Positions 14,582 to 23,014 of a stretch of 64,000 bases of DNA are shown here, piece by piece. The notes under the pieces were generated by a model, which saw only the letters and a list, made by a program, of their open reading frames with translations, made no database searches and was not told the origin of the DNA. Position 1 is the first letter of the stretch, and every line of letters starts with the position of its first letter. A program made the translations under genes and the position numbers. Origin of the DNA: B10-G9 sp964195965 (GTDB lineage Bacteria > Chloroflexota > Anaerolineae > Anaerolineales > UBA11858); contig CAXMRF010000001.1 of assembly GCA_964195965.1 (NCBI GenBank), positions 18,074 through 82,073 on the forward strand. Direction: 5' to 3'.

Positions 14582-16957
14582 TCAAGGTGATTGCTGATGT
14601 AAAATGTCCACCCCGTGATTAAATGGGGACAGAAACATTGATCCAAGAGGGGACGAGGACCCGCTTAATTCTCCCAGCAGAGGCATTTCCTGTAAGCAAG
14701 AATCGGGTAAAAATCCTGGAGGTGCGCCGTAGCCAGCATTGGTAAACATCCACCAGCGCAGAGTTTGTTCTTTTACACCCAGAGGTTGGAGCAGGGTAAA
14801 GGCTGCCCGGCACAGCAATTCGGCATATCGATCTAAATCAACGATGCCGGGATCTGGCCTTTCTTCAAGGTCCCAGGCAAAAACGCCTGGCTTTCCACGT
14901 GTATAGATAAAACGTACCCGCTGTCCCGGGATCAGATGTTTGCCGATATCTGCCAATTGAGCTGCCGCTCTGGCAGCCGGGGAAAGCACTTTGTATTCTT
15001 CCAGGGCTCGACTTAATTTCTGGGATACCAGCAACTCTTCAAGAGGGATCTTTTGTTGCCTTAAGGCCAATAATCTGGCTTGCAGCAGGGCGTGTATATT
15101 GGGCAATTGGTGAACTAATTTACCTGCATCCGGGGCGTCTGCCAGCAGATCAAGTATTTCACGCTGGACTTTTTTCACCCAACCTGAAGTATCATCGCGC
15201 CTGACTTCAATGCCCCGTACTTTCCAGGTTCCATTTTGGAATAAACCGAAATAACGGTTGGCCACCGGCACTCGGGGGTCCGACCGTGAGCTTAAAAAAG
15301 CAATCCAGCGATAGACCCCGTCCAGGCTGGTTGGCAGCCCGGTACGGTCCAGGATCTCCTCCAGAAGCGGTTGAAAATCAGCTGCCTGAGAAGCACCTTC
15401 CTTTTGAACCCAGAGGCCATCCACATACATGTGAAGAACCCTGAAACCTAAGTCTTCTGCGGCTTCTTTGGCTCGCAGCAACGCTTCCCGGCCGTATGCT
15501 GTCACAGCTTCATGGGCTTCGATACGTCCAAAGCGGGCATTTTTATATCCCAGATATCCAAAGCAGGTTACCAGCAGCCATTTGTGCGCTGAGGATTGAG
15601 CCTGATAAGGATGGTACCGTTCATCCCGGGGGCTCATGCCCGCCAGGGCTTGTTTAAGCCGGATCCTTTTATCGAGCAGAGGCTGCAGGGTGTCAGGAAC
15701 TAATCCGCGCTGGCCCTGGTCAATGGTCAGCTCAAGCTCAGGCACAAAAGTACTGTTTATACCGCGCTTCCCAACGGTCTCCGGGGAAATATTAAAATGT
15801 TCCATGATGCTGGGATACATGGAGATGAAGTCGATTTCTGCTACATGGGCATGGAGTCCGATAGTTGGCTGGTAGACCATGCCACCCCGGTCAGCCTGGA
15901 GCAAGTTATACGCGGACTTGGACCATTCCACCTGCTGTTTGTGCCAGGGCACCAGAACACCCTGTCGCAGGGCGGTTAATATTTGCATGGAGGAAATACC
16001 GGTGCCTGGAGAAACCCGGGCTGCTGTTTGAATGCGCAGGCTGGTCACACGCGCCATTTCAAAGACACCCTCCAATCCATAATCGTGATACATGACTGTG
16101 TTTTCAGTGGAGATATGGATGCGGCCAAATAGTCGAGCCTGGGGACCGCGGTAGATTACCCCGCCGTAGGAATGATAAAAACGTTCTTCCCGACGTTCAA
16201 CTTCACGGTCATGCTCCCGATTTAATGAAAGAGCAAGATGATGTTTTTCCATTAATTGGTGAAGTTTGTTAATCAGCCAGTTATCCCCCCAGACTGTCAG
16301 AAGCAAATCAGGATCATAACGGCGGAGCAAAGCCTGCAGTTTAATCAGCAAACTGCGTTCATCCCTGAAAGGGAGAATGTAGTGCTTCCCCGCCAGATGT
16401 ACTTTTAAGTTGGCCGGCTCTTTGTGATCCGGATTGGAATCAGGGACCAAAGCCATCACCAGCAGGGGAACTGGCGGGGTATCGATGGTCCAGGGCGAGT
16501 CCAGGATTTTTAGCGTTTTAATTTCACCTTCCTCTGTGGCCAACACCTGACAGCGTGCCAAGGGAAAAATGCCGGTTTGGGCCGCGTAACGAAGATCAAC
16601 CGAAATATCAGCATTGTAATAAGTCAGATCAGGAAAGCTTTTTTTCAATTGATGGAAAAGCCTTTCCTGAACCAGGGGGGTTTCAGTTACGATTTTTAAC
16701 ACCACGAGAGGCTGTTCTACAAAAAGGTCCTGTTCTTCGGCACGTGACAGCTGCAGCTGCAGCGGCAAAGATTTCAGATAGCGCCACAAGATGCGTAAAT
16801 CCTCGCTGCGGCCGTGAACGTAGAAGGAAGTTGGAAAGGGCTGGTGCAGCCGGTGCCGACGGACGCCATCCTCGTCTAGAAACCAGAGAATTACACCCTG
16901 GTCTGGATCCGGGTAGATGTCCAGCAACCAGCCGTGGACTTCATTGCCGGAGGCCAT
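14582..16957 (-). CDS. B-family DNA polymerase-like protein with altered motif C
   Basis: A 791-residue protein clearly homologous to family B DNA polymerases. Motif A is present (DFISMYPSIMEHFN, Asp376), motif B as K459 within SSAHKWLLVTCFGYLGYKN, but motif C reads YVDGLWV (511-517) instead of YGDTDS: the first Asp is kept and the second, metal-binding Asp is Leu. In the exonuclease region (about 160-300) the expected DIE-type motif reads LLVMALVPDSN and Exo II reads DPDLLLTVWGDNWLIN, so proofreading is probably lost. It ends the cassette that starts at an SOS-box promoter, and its ATG lies inside the preceding small gene (17-base overlap). It may be an inactive scaffold or a specialised translesion polymerase. 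Confidence 0.88.
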   Translation of the reverse strand: MASGNEVHGWLLDIYPDPDQGVILWFLDEDGVRRHRLHQPFPTSFYVHGRSEDLRILWRYLKSLPLQLQLSRAEEQDLFVEQPLVVLKIVTETPLVQERLFHQLKKSFPDLTYYNADISVDLRYAAQTGIFPLARCQVLATEEGEIKTLKILDSPWTIDTPPVPLLVMALVPDSNPDHKEPANLKVHLAGKHYILPFRDERSLLIKLQALLRRYDPDLLLTVWGDNWLINKLHQLMEKHHLALSLNREHDREVERREERFYHSYGGVIYRGPQARLFGRIHISTENTVMYHDYGLEGVFEMARVTSLRIQTAARVSPGTGISSMQILTALRQGVLVPWHKQQVEWSKSAYNLLQADRGGMVYQPTIGLHAHVAEIDFISMYPSIMEHFNISPETVGKRGINSTFVPELELTIDQGQRGLVPDTLQPLLDKRIRLKQALAGMSPRDERYHPYQAQSSAHKWLLVTCFGYLGYKNARFGRIEAHEAVTAYGREALLRAKEAAEDLGFRVLHMYVDGLWVQKEGASQAADFQPLLEEILDRTGLPTSLDGVYRWIAFLSSRSDPRVPVANRYFGLFQNGTWKVRGIEVRRDDTSGWVKKVQREILDLLADAPDAGKLVHQLPNIHALLQARLLALRQQKIPLEELLVSQKLSRALEEYKVLSPAARAAAQLADIGKHLIPGQRVRFIYTRGKPGVFAWDLEERPDPGIVDLDRYAELLCRAAFTLLQPLGVKEQTLRWWMFTNAGYGAPPGFLPDSCLQEMPLLGELSGSSSPLGSMFLSPFNHGVDILHQQSP

Positions 16958-17207
16958 GATGAAGTTCTGCGACTTCCTGCCTTAATCGAATGATTTCTTT
17001 GTGTTCCTCCAGCAGCATGGACAGCAAAAAAGTCTCAAAAGGAAGCGCATGTGATGCATAAGAGGCAGCGGCGAGATGTTTTTGAGCCGAGGCAAATAAG
17101 TCATCTAAAACTTGTTGGTCGCTGCTGCGCAAGGCCCGGCGAAAACGGGAAAAAGCGGCCCGTTCTTTTAGAAAAGTTTGTGTAATCGAGGTTACTGTTC
17201 GTCCCAT
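16941..17207 (-). CDS. Small helical protein of the polymerase cassette, unknown function
   Basis: An 88-residue, mostly helical, charged protein with no recognised domain. Features: an Arg/Phe-rich N-terminal helix (FLKERAAFSRFRRAL), a central helix of DQQVLDDLFASAQKHLAAA type, and a C-terminal heptad-like helix (LLEEHKEIIRLRQEVAEL) that could dimerise or bind a partner. AGGAAATCTT precedes its ATG. Its coding end overlaps the polymerase start by 17 bases, which implies coupled translation and a stoichiometric partner. By analogy with mutasomes it might link the RecA-like protein and the polymerase; this is inference. Confidence 0.7.
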   Translation of the reverse strand: MGRTVTSITQTFLKERAAFSRFRRALRSSDQQVLDDLFASAQKHLAAASYASHALPFETFLLSMLLEEHKEIIRLRQEVAELHHGLRQ

Positions 17208-17219
17208 AAGATTTCCTTT

Positions 17220-17744
17220 TTAGAGCAATGCAAGTTGAATGGCAGGATGATGGGGTTCAAAAATCCAGGCCTGATCCACAGCTTCCCGGATTTGAACTAA
17301 AAAAGGTTCTTCCGCGGGCTGCGGGTGGAGAATGACCAGAACCGGAGTATAGCGGGAATTTTTTCTTAAGTGATGAAGGCAGATTTTTAATAGCCTGAGT
17401 CGTTCAGACAGAGGAGCGTTTTCATCCTGGAAAGTGGCAAGTAAATTCAGCACCAGGGTGGGAATACCTTCCGGGGCAGGACCCTCCAGCATGGTTGTCA
17501 TTTGATAACAGGTAAATGCCCGCGCAACCTGGATGCGTTCCAGGGCTGTATAAAGGGGGAGATCTCGCCGTCTGAGTTCCCGATTGAGGGTCAGCACGTC
17601 AAAACGATTCCCGCCATCCAGGATGCGGACTGGACCGATTTGGGCCAGTCCGGCGATAAATTGCAGTGAAGCCTCCCGCTGGAAGTTCAAAGGCGCGATC
17701 AGCAACTGCAAAGAAGGGGTATGAGTCAGAGGTATAAGTTCCAT
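17220..17744 (-). CDS. RecA/Rad51-fold protein lacking Walker motifs
   Basis: A 174-residue protein whose pattern follows the RecA/Rad51 core: ILDGGNRFDVLTLNREL matches the strand-helix that reads like YIDTEGTFRPERL in Rad51, LERIQVARAFTCYQMTTML matches the DNVAYARAFNTDHQ segment, and LSERLRLLKICLHHLRK with TPVLVILHPQ matches the later helix and strand. The region where the P-loop should be (LLIAPLNFQREASLQFI) has no GxxxxGKT, and the Walker B Asp is absent (TLVLNLLATF). So it is probably a non-ATPase RecA paralogue. It precedes the small helical gene by 12 bases. The concept matches ImuA-type subunits of mutasomes; direct homology is not shown. Confidence 0.7.
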   Translation of the reverse strand: MELIPLTHTPSLQLLIAPLNFQREASLQFIAGLAQIGPVRILDGGNRFDVLTLNRELRRRDLPLYTALERIQVARAFTCYQMTTMLEGPAPEGIPTLVLNLLATFQDENAPLSERLRLLKICLHHLRKNSRYTPVLVILHPQPAEEPFLVQIREAVDQAWIFEPHHPAIQLALL

Positions 17745-17846
17745 AAGCTAACTTTATCAAGCTTATGGGTAGTAATCTATCGCCGTTTGGCTGAAATTAG
17801 GGATGAAAAAAGGGCTACCCCAATGGGGGAAGATGGATCAAGCAGC

Positions 17847-18248
17847 TCAGGCTGCCCACTGCGAAAAATCCCAGTCGGAGAGGATTTTTCGCAGCTCTAA
17901 CTTGCTGCGCAGACCGAATTTGCGTTTGGCATTGCGTAGATGAGTTTTAACGGTGGCTGGAGAAATGATCAATTGGTCAGCGATTTCCTTGTTGGTAAAG
18001 CTTAAGCAGGCCAGGGCGGTGATCTCTTTTTCCCGGGGGGTGAGAGATTTCCAGGTTTTCAGGTTTTTGGTGGCTTCCTGGCGGTGCTGCAGAGCAAAAT
18101 TTAACATTCTTTGGCCTACCGCGTTTAAGGACTGTTCCTCCTCTTCAGCCAGACGCGCGAGAGCCAGGCTTAACGATTGATCCAATTTGACAAATTGGGC
18201 CGGGAAAAGCAAATATTTGAGAGTGTCTAAAACACGGGTAGGGAACAT
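17847..18248 (-). CDS. LuxR-type HTH protein, first gene of the SOS-box cassette
   Basis: A 133-residue protein. The C-terminal 65 residues are a LuxR/GerE HTH: LTPREKEITALACLSFTNKEIA and SPATVKTHLRNAKRKFGLRSK are the usual helices. The N-terminal 60 residues are helical and lack a receiver domain, so it is not a response regulator. Its ATG lies about 20-30 bases downstream of a promoter carrying a LexA-type box, so it should be induced by DNA damage. About 100 bases separate it from the RecA-like gene, containing a weak CCCC/GGGG hairpin (17818-17828). It may autoregulate the cassette or activate other damage genes. Confidence 0.8.
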   Translation of the reverse strand: MFPTRVLDTLKYLLFPAQFVKLDQSLSLALARLAEEEEQSLNAVGQRMLNFALQHRQEATKNLKTWKSLTPREKEITALACLSFTNKEIADQLIISPATVKTHLRNAKRKFGLRSKLELRKILSDWDFSQWAA

Positions 18249-18267
18249 GGCTGTATATATTATCCTA

Positions 18268-18311
18268 GAACGTATGTTCTATATTATACACAGAGAGCCT
18301 TTTCTTGGCAA
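18268..18311 (-). promoter_or_regulatory. SOS (LexA-type) promoter of the polymerase cassette
   Basis: On the minus strand TTGCCA (18306-18311), a 17-base spacer and TATAAT (18283-18288) form a good sigma-70 promoter. Immediately downstream, at 18268-18279, is GAACGTATGTTC, which fits the Gram-positive LexA/DinR consensus GAACRNRYGTTC at every position and has the arms TAGAAC/GTTCTA. It would cover the transcription start, so repressor binding should block the promoter. Confidence 0.82.
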
Positions 18312-18424
18312 GAGGAAAATTGAATATACGGGGTGATGGTGAAACTGGTTGCCTGACCGCGGACTGTAAATAGAGGACAGAAGCTGAAGATAGTATCAGA
18401 GATTCTGCGGAAAAGGATAAATAA

Positions 18425-18461
18425 AAGAGCAGTTCAGGAATGTTCTTTCTAAACTGCTCTT
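18425..18461 (-). terminator. Terminator of the penicillin acylase gene
   Basis: AAGAGCAGTT (18425-18434) pairs with AACTGCTCTT (18452-18461); on the minus strand TTTTATTTA follows. It lies 30 bases past the stop codon. The 160 bases between it and the LuxR promoter show nothing else. Confidence 0.8.
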
Positions 18462-18492
18462 CAGTTGGTTGATTATTCGACAGAGATCTGGA

Positions 18493-21036
18493 TCAGGGAG
18501 CCAGAATTAACAATGATTCTTGCTGCCGCTGCACATGTTTAAAATCCCATAACATAGGATGGTAGTAAATATTGCGCCACAAATCAGCCATGTCGATGTA
18601 ATGGGGATGATAGGCATGGCCCGACTGCCCGGTAGTATGTATGCTCAGTGAATTGGAAAGATCGTTCAGATCCACAATCATGCGCATGGACGGCAGCCAA
18701 TCGACCACAAAGGGATTTTCAGGATTCCAGCCGGTGGCATTAATAATCTCATTGCCGCCGGAGACTGGAAAAGGTCCCCGGTTGAAGGCTTTGTTGATCA
18801 ATGGGAAGCTGCTCATGACTTGATTCTGGAAGGTGATGGTATGGATATCCCCCCAACGCCAGGCCTGGGGATCGTTTCCCTGTTGCTTGATTAATGTTTG
18901 ATAGGATTCTACAAGAGTCATCCGGAATATATCTTCCAGCCTTTCTCTTTCAGCAGTTGATGGATCGTTCCACCAGGGATTATCCGGTTGACTGACTAAC
19001 TGGCGAATAATTTCTTTAGCCCTTGATCCAACGCCGATATGATAATCATCTGGAAGATTGTCTTGAACTGCGTTATTGATCAAGTTCTGCCAGAAAGTCA
19101 TAAACAAGACTGCCGGCGCTGAATTCATATCCGCCTGGTAATTCCAGGTGCGGAGTAAATCTTGTGCGTTTTGCAGGTCTGGATCTAAAAATTGCAGGTT
19201 TAAGATTTCTGGAACCAGTACTTCTGCCAGAAGGTCATAATTATCTCCCTGCATTTTTTTAATGGTGGTTAGATTGATGGGTTTTGGCGCTGCTTCCAAC
19301 AGGTCCACAATTCGCTGCGCCCGAAAACCAAGTGACCATTCTTCAGTTATCAGGTAGGGATAATTTGAACCCACCACGGCATTATTGGCTGTAACGATAT
19401 ATCCCTGAGGAGGATTTAGCGAGTGGGGTAATTCAGCAAACGGAATATATCCCTGCCATTCATACTCTCCATTCCAACCAGGCACTGGGAGCATGCCATC
19501 ATGCCCTTCAACACGTATAGGAATATTCCCTGGCATCTGGTAACCAATATTGCCTTCCACATCAGCATAAAGCAGATTTTGTGAAGGTACAGCAAAGGTT
19601 TGGGCTGCCAGGCGAAAATCTTCCCAATTATCAGCCCTGTTTATTTCCCATATAGCACAAAAAACACAGCTGGGCTCAAGGGCTGTCCACCGTAAAGCCA
19701 GGGCGTAATTATCTGGTATGGCTAATCCGGTTGTTTCATGAAAATCATCTAAGCCATAATCGGATCCGATTATGGGACCATGCCGGGTTAGATATACTTG
19801 ATGTTCAACGGGTTCCTCACCGGCAACTTGAATGACTTCAATAATTGATTCCATTTCGACCCAGCCATCAGCTGTTTGATATTGGGTGGGGTGATCGGGA
19901 TTTATTTTTTCGATATAGAGGTCCATAACATCCGGGCCAACATTAGTGAGGCCCCAGGCGATGCGGTCATTGTGCCCGATGATGATTCCAGGCACGCCAG
20001 CAAATGAGAATCCCGTTACATTAAGCTCGCAATCCTCTGTGTTTTCTTGGCAATGAAGACCTACTTCGTACCAGATAGAGGGCATTTGGGAGCCCAGGTG
20101 AGGGTCATTCACCAGGTAAGGTTTTCCGGTATCTGTCAGATCTCCGCTAATTGCCCAGCTATTTGATCCAACCGACTGGAATCCTCCTCCGGTGATTTGA
20201 TCCAAATTGTCAGCAGAATATTGGATGTTTTCCAGGAGAGAAGCCACGGTCAGTAAGATGGTTTCTTCTGTATAAGATAGTTCTGAGCGATTTTGGGAAA
20301 TATCCTGGTCACTGTTTCCTTGTTTAGTGGAAAAATCTGGCACGATAACAGGATGATCTTCTGGATAGGAGGGAAAGAGAAACTCTAATTGATTGCGCGG
20401 TAAAGATTTTAATAGTTTTGCCCGATCAATCTCTGATCCCAGATTAGCGCGCAAATCCCAGGCCATCGCTTTTCCCCAGGTCAGGCTGTTCAGGGGAGTC
20501 CATGGAGAGGGTTCATAGTCCGAATTAATCAGACCCAGAAACATATATTCCAGGCTTAATGAAGTTCCTTTAGTCTGTTCAATGTATGCATTAACACCTG
20601 CTGAATAGGCATCAAGGATGGCCAGTTCTTCGGAATCAATTATTCCCAATTCCTGTTTGGCGACTCGTTCCCAGCCCAAAGTCCGTAGAAATTTATCCGA
20701 TTCCAGCATGGGTTTACCGACCAACTCAGCGAGCCTTCCCGCACCCAGATGGCGCCAGAAATCCATTTGCCAGAAACGATCCTGGGCATGGACATAACCC
20801 TGGGTAAAAAACAGGTCATGCTGTGTAGAGGCATAAATGTGAGGTATGCCATATCCATCCCGATAAATTTCTACCGGTCCATCCAGATCTGAGATCTGGA
20901 TTTCACCGTCTACCTGGGGAAAGGAACTCTCTGCTTGCCTTCGAACAAGGGGAGGTGCAATAAGAGCTGTTAGCGATGCTAATAAGACCAAAACAACTAC
21001 TATGCCAAGAATTATCCGCCCAATCTTTTTAGCCAT
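18493..21036 (-). CDS. Penicillin acylase family protein (Ntn hydrolase)
   Basis: An 847-residue precursor of the penicillin G acylase/AHL acylase family, which hydrolyses amide bonds of antibiotics, acyl-homoserine lactones or related substrates outside the membrane. A membrane anchor or signal helix covers residues 7-28. The alpha-chain part contains the typical VEIYRDGYGIPHIYA and YVHAQDRFWQMDFWRH blocks. The self-processing site is GSNSW with Ser291 as the predicted N-terminal nucleophile of the beta chain; LVNDPHLG follows. Length is normal. It is monocistronic, with GGAGGATACTA before the ATG and a hairpin after the stop. Substrate cannot be assigned. Confidence 0.92.
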   Translation of the reverse strand: MAKKIGRIILGIVVVLVLLASLTALIAPPLVRRQAESSFPQVDGEIQISDLDGPVEIYRDGYGIPHIYASTQHDLFFTQGYVHAQDRFWQMDFWRHLGAGRLAELVGKPMLESDKFLRTLGWERVAKQELGIIDSEELAILDAYSAGVNAYIEQTKGTSLSLEYMFLGLINSDYEPSPWTPLNSLTWGKAMAWDLRANLGSEIDRAKLLKSLPRNQLEFLFPSYPEDHPVIVPDFSTKQGNSDQDISQNRSELSYTEETILLTVASLLENIQYSADNLDQITGGGFQSVGSNSWAISGDLTDTGKPYLVNDPHLGSQMPSIWYEVGLHCQENTEDCELNVTGFSFAGVPGIIIGHNDRIAWGLTNVGPDVMDLYIEKINPDHPTQYQTADGWVEMESIIEVIQVAGEEPVEHQVYLTRHGPIIGSDYGLDDFHETTGLAIPDNYALALRWTALEPSCVFCAIWEINRADNWEDFRLAAQTFAVPSQNLLYADVEGNIGYQMPGNIPIRVEGHDGMLPVPGWNGEYEWQGYIPFAELPHSLNPPQGYIVTANNAVVGSNYPYLITEEWSLGFRAQRIVDLLEAAPKPINLTTIKKMQGDNYDLLAEVLVPEILNLQFLDPDLQNAQDLLRTWNYQADMNSAPAVLFMTFWQNLINNAVQDNLPDDYHIGVGSRAKEIIRQLVSQPDNPWWNDPSTAERERLEDIFRMTLVESYQTLIKQQGNDPQAWRWGDIHTITFQNQVMSSFPLINKAFNRGPFPVSGGNEIINATGWNPENPFVVDWLPSMRMIVDLNDLSNSLSIHTTGQSGHAYHPHYIDMADLWRNIYYHPMLWDFKHVQRQQESLLILAP

Positions 21037-21135
21037 TAGTATCCTCCTTCTGACATCTAGATAGGAAGTTATTAATTACCGGGTTTATATTTTGGACCTG
21101 TCCCACACTTGATAACACCACTGCTGCAGGGATAT

Positions 21136-22231
21136 TTATGTTGCTTTGTCCCCAAGAGTCATTCGTAAGTAGTTTTCGATAAATGGGTCTATATCTCCAT
21201 TCAGAACTGCTTCAGTATTTCCCATTTCAAAATCTGTGCGGTGGTCTTTTACCATGTGATAAGGATGCAGTACATAGGAACGGATTTGACTTCCCCATTC
21301 TGCTTTTTGATATTCCCCCCGAAGTTCTTCAATCTTTTCTTTGTGCTCTTGCTGTTGCAATGTTAGCAAACGACCCTTGAGTACTTTCAGGGCCATTTCC
21401 CGATTCTGGGTTTGAGAGCGTTCATTTTGGCAGCTGGCAACAATACCGGTCGGTAAATGTGTAATTCGGACGGCGGTGTCATTTTTTTGCACACTCTGTC
21501 CACCAGCGCCAGCGGCCCGAAAAGTATCAATGCGTAAATCGCTGGGATTGATTTGAATATCCTTATCGTCTTCAACCTGGGGCAAAATTTCTACCAGTAC
21601 AAAGGAAGTATGTCTTCGATTGGAAGAATCAAAAGGAGAGATCCGCACCAGGCGGTGAACGCCTTTTTCTGCCCGAAGGTATCCATAGGCAAATAAACCG
21701 CTGATGGATATGGTTGTGCTTTTTATTCCCGCTTCTTCACCTGCTGTTAAATCAAGGGTCTCAGTTTTAAATCCCCGTTTTTCTGCCCATCTGAGGTACA
21801 TACGCTGGACCATTTCAGCCCAATCCTGGGCATCATTACCGCCGGCACCGGCATGGATAGCCAGCATGGCATCTCCCCGGTCATATTTTCCGGAGAGCAT
21901 GGCATCAAATTCTCTTTTTTCAATTTCTTCCTGGACTGCAGTGACTTCACTTTTCAGTTCTTCCTTCAAGCTTTGATCGTCGAGTGCTGCCAGTTCCAAT
22001 GCGTCTTCCAGTCGTGTCTCAAGTATCGCCCAGCTTTTTAGCTCTTCATCCAGGGCGGCCATCGTTTTCATAACCCGGCGAGCCCGATTCTGGTTATTCC
22101 ATAAATCAGCTGCCTGAGATTCCTTTTGAAGTTTTTCCAGTTGTGTTTTTTTATTGGCAACGTCAAAGACGCTCCAGTAAATTCCGAATTTTTTTCTGAC
22201 TCTCCAGGAGGATTCTGGTTAAGGATTCCAT
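21136..22231 (-). CDS. prfB: Peptide chain release factor 2, with programmed +1 frameshift
   Basis: RF2 terminates translation at UGA and UAA. The gene starts at the ATG at 22229-22231 (GGAG seven bases before) and reads 22 codons to CTT TGA C, where the TGA at 22163-22165 is in frame; a +1 shift continues 342 residues to 21136, total about 364, the normal RF2 length. This is the classic autoregulatory frameshift, with GGAG acting as internal Shine-Dalgarno just before CTT. The second part contains the tripeptide anticodon region (SPFDSSNRRHTSF) and the catalytic GGQ (AGAGGQSVQKN). An automated caller would report only 21136-22071. Confidence 0.95.
22162..22168 (-). other. Programmed +1 frameshift site of prfB (CTTTGAC)
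   Basis: On the minus strand CTT TGA C, preceded three bases earlier by GGAG. When RF2 is scarce the ribosome pauses at UGA and slips forward by one base, giving L-D-V-A in the new frame. Confidence 0.93.
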
Positions 22232-22277
22232 TTTTTTACTCCATAATGCTCCCTCTTGAAAAAGAGGGTAATGTTTT

Positions 22278-23003
22278 TTAGTTATTATTCACCCAGCCGT
22301 GATAAAGAGTGATACCTACAGACAAAGCCAGGTTTAATGAATCCACTGGATCGGCCTGAGGGATTCTAATGCTGGTGCCATATTGCTGATATTCTTCACC
22401 CAAACCACCGGCTTCCTCTCCAAACACTAGCGCATATGGGGGTTGGAAATTTATATCTGGAAGGGCAATTTTCCCATCGGTCATTAATGGATACAGGGTA
22501 TGTTTTGCCTGGGTTCCCCAATAATCAGTAAATGCCTGGTAGTGTTTGATCCTCAGATGAAATACTGCACCCATAGAAGCCCGGATCACTTTAGGATCAA
22601 ATGGATCAGCTCCAGGTTCAATTATTGCCAGATCGTAATGGCCAAAGCCAAGCATGGAACGCATAATTGTGCCCAGATTTCCCATACTGGAAGGATGCAC
22701 CATTACCAGGTGGTTCTTATCAGGATCAAGATCGGTGTTGTATTTCTGGAACACACCTATAGCATAAGTATTGCCTCGAGATGCCAATTTTTCCACCAGC
22801 TTGTCATTCTCAATGATTTCAATCTGGAGGTTGCCAGCGAGCAGCCGGATTTTCTGAATGCCCTGATTATTAACTCCCTTGCTGTGTAATAAAACAGCAA
22901 GAACTGTTTCAGGACGAGTATTGATTAATTCCAATGTGGGATAGACTCCCAGGCAATAAGAAAAATCAAAATCTTTTTGATATCGTTTTAGTTTTTTGTT
23001 CAT
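22278..23003 (-). CDS. TrmH/SpoU-family RNA 2'-O-methyltransferase
   Basis: A 241-residue SPOUT-fold methyltransferase using S-adenosylmethionine to methylate ribose in rRNA or tRNA. The three SpoU motifs are visible: HPSSMGNLGTIMRSMLGFG near residue 103 (with N and R), LVFGEEAGGLGEEY near 190, and IPQADPVDSLNLALSVGITLYH near 212. A short N-terminal substrate-binding domain precedes them. The exact target (tRNA G18 or rRNA) cannot be decided. The gene is 12 bases after ftsY and just upstream of prfB, so the three may be transcribed together. Confidence 0.88.
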   Translation of the reverse strand: MNKKLKRYQKDFDFSYCLGVYPTLELINTRPETVLAVLLHSKGVNNQGIQKIRLLAGNLQIEIIENDKLVEKLASRGNTYAIGVFQKYNTDLDPDKNHLVMVHPSSMGNLGTIMRSMLGFGHYDLAIIEPGADPFDPKVIRASMGAVFHLRIKHYQAFTDYWGTQAKHTLYPLMTDGKIALPDINFQPPYALVFGEEAGGLGEEYQQYGTSIRIPQADPVDSLNLALSVGITLYHGWVNNN

Positions 23004-23014
23004 AACTCACTCAC

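Noticed and set aside
17806..17828. Terminator between the LuxR-type gene and the RecA-like gene
   Set aside because: The CCCC/GGGG stem is only four base pairs and lies six bases from the T run, too weak to call; read-through is likely.
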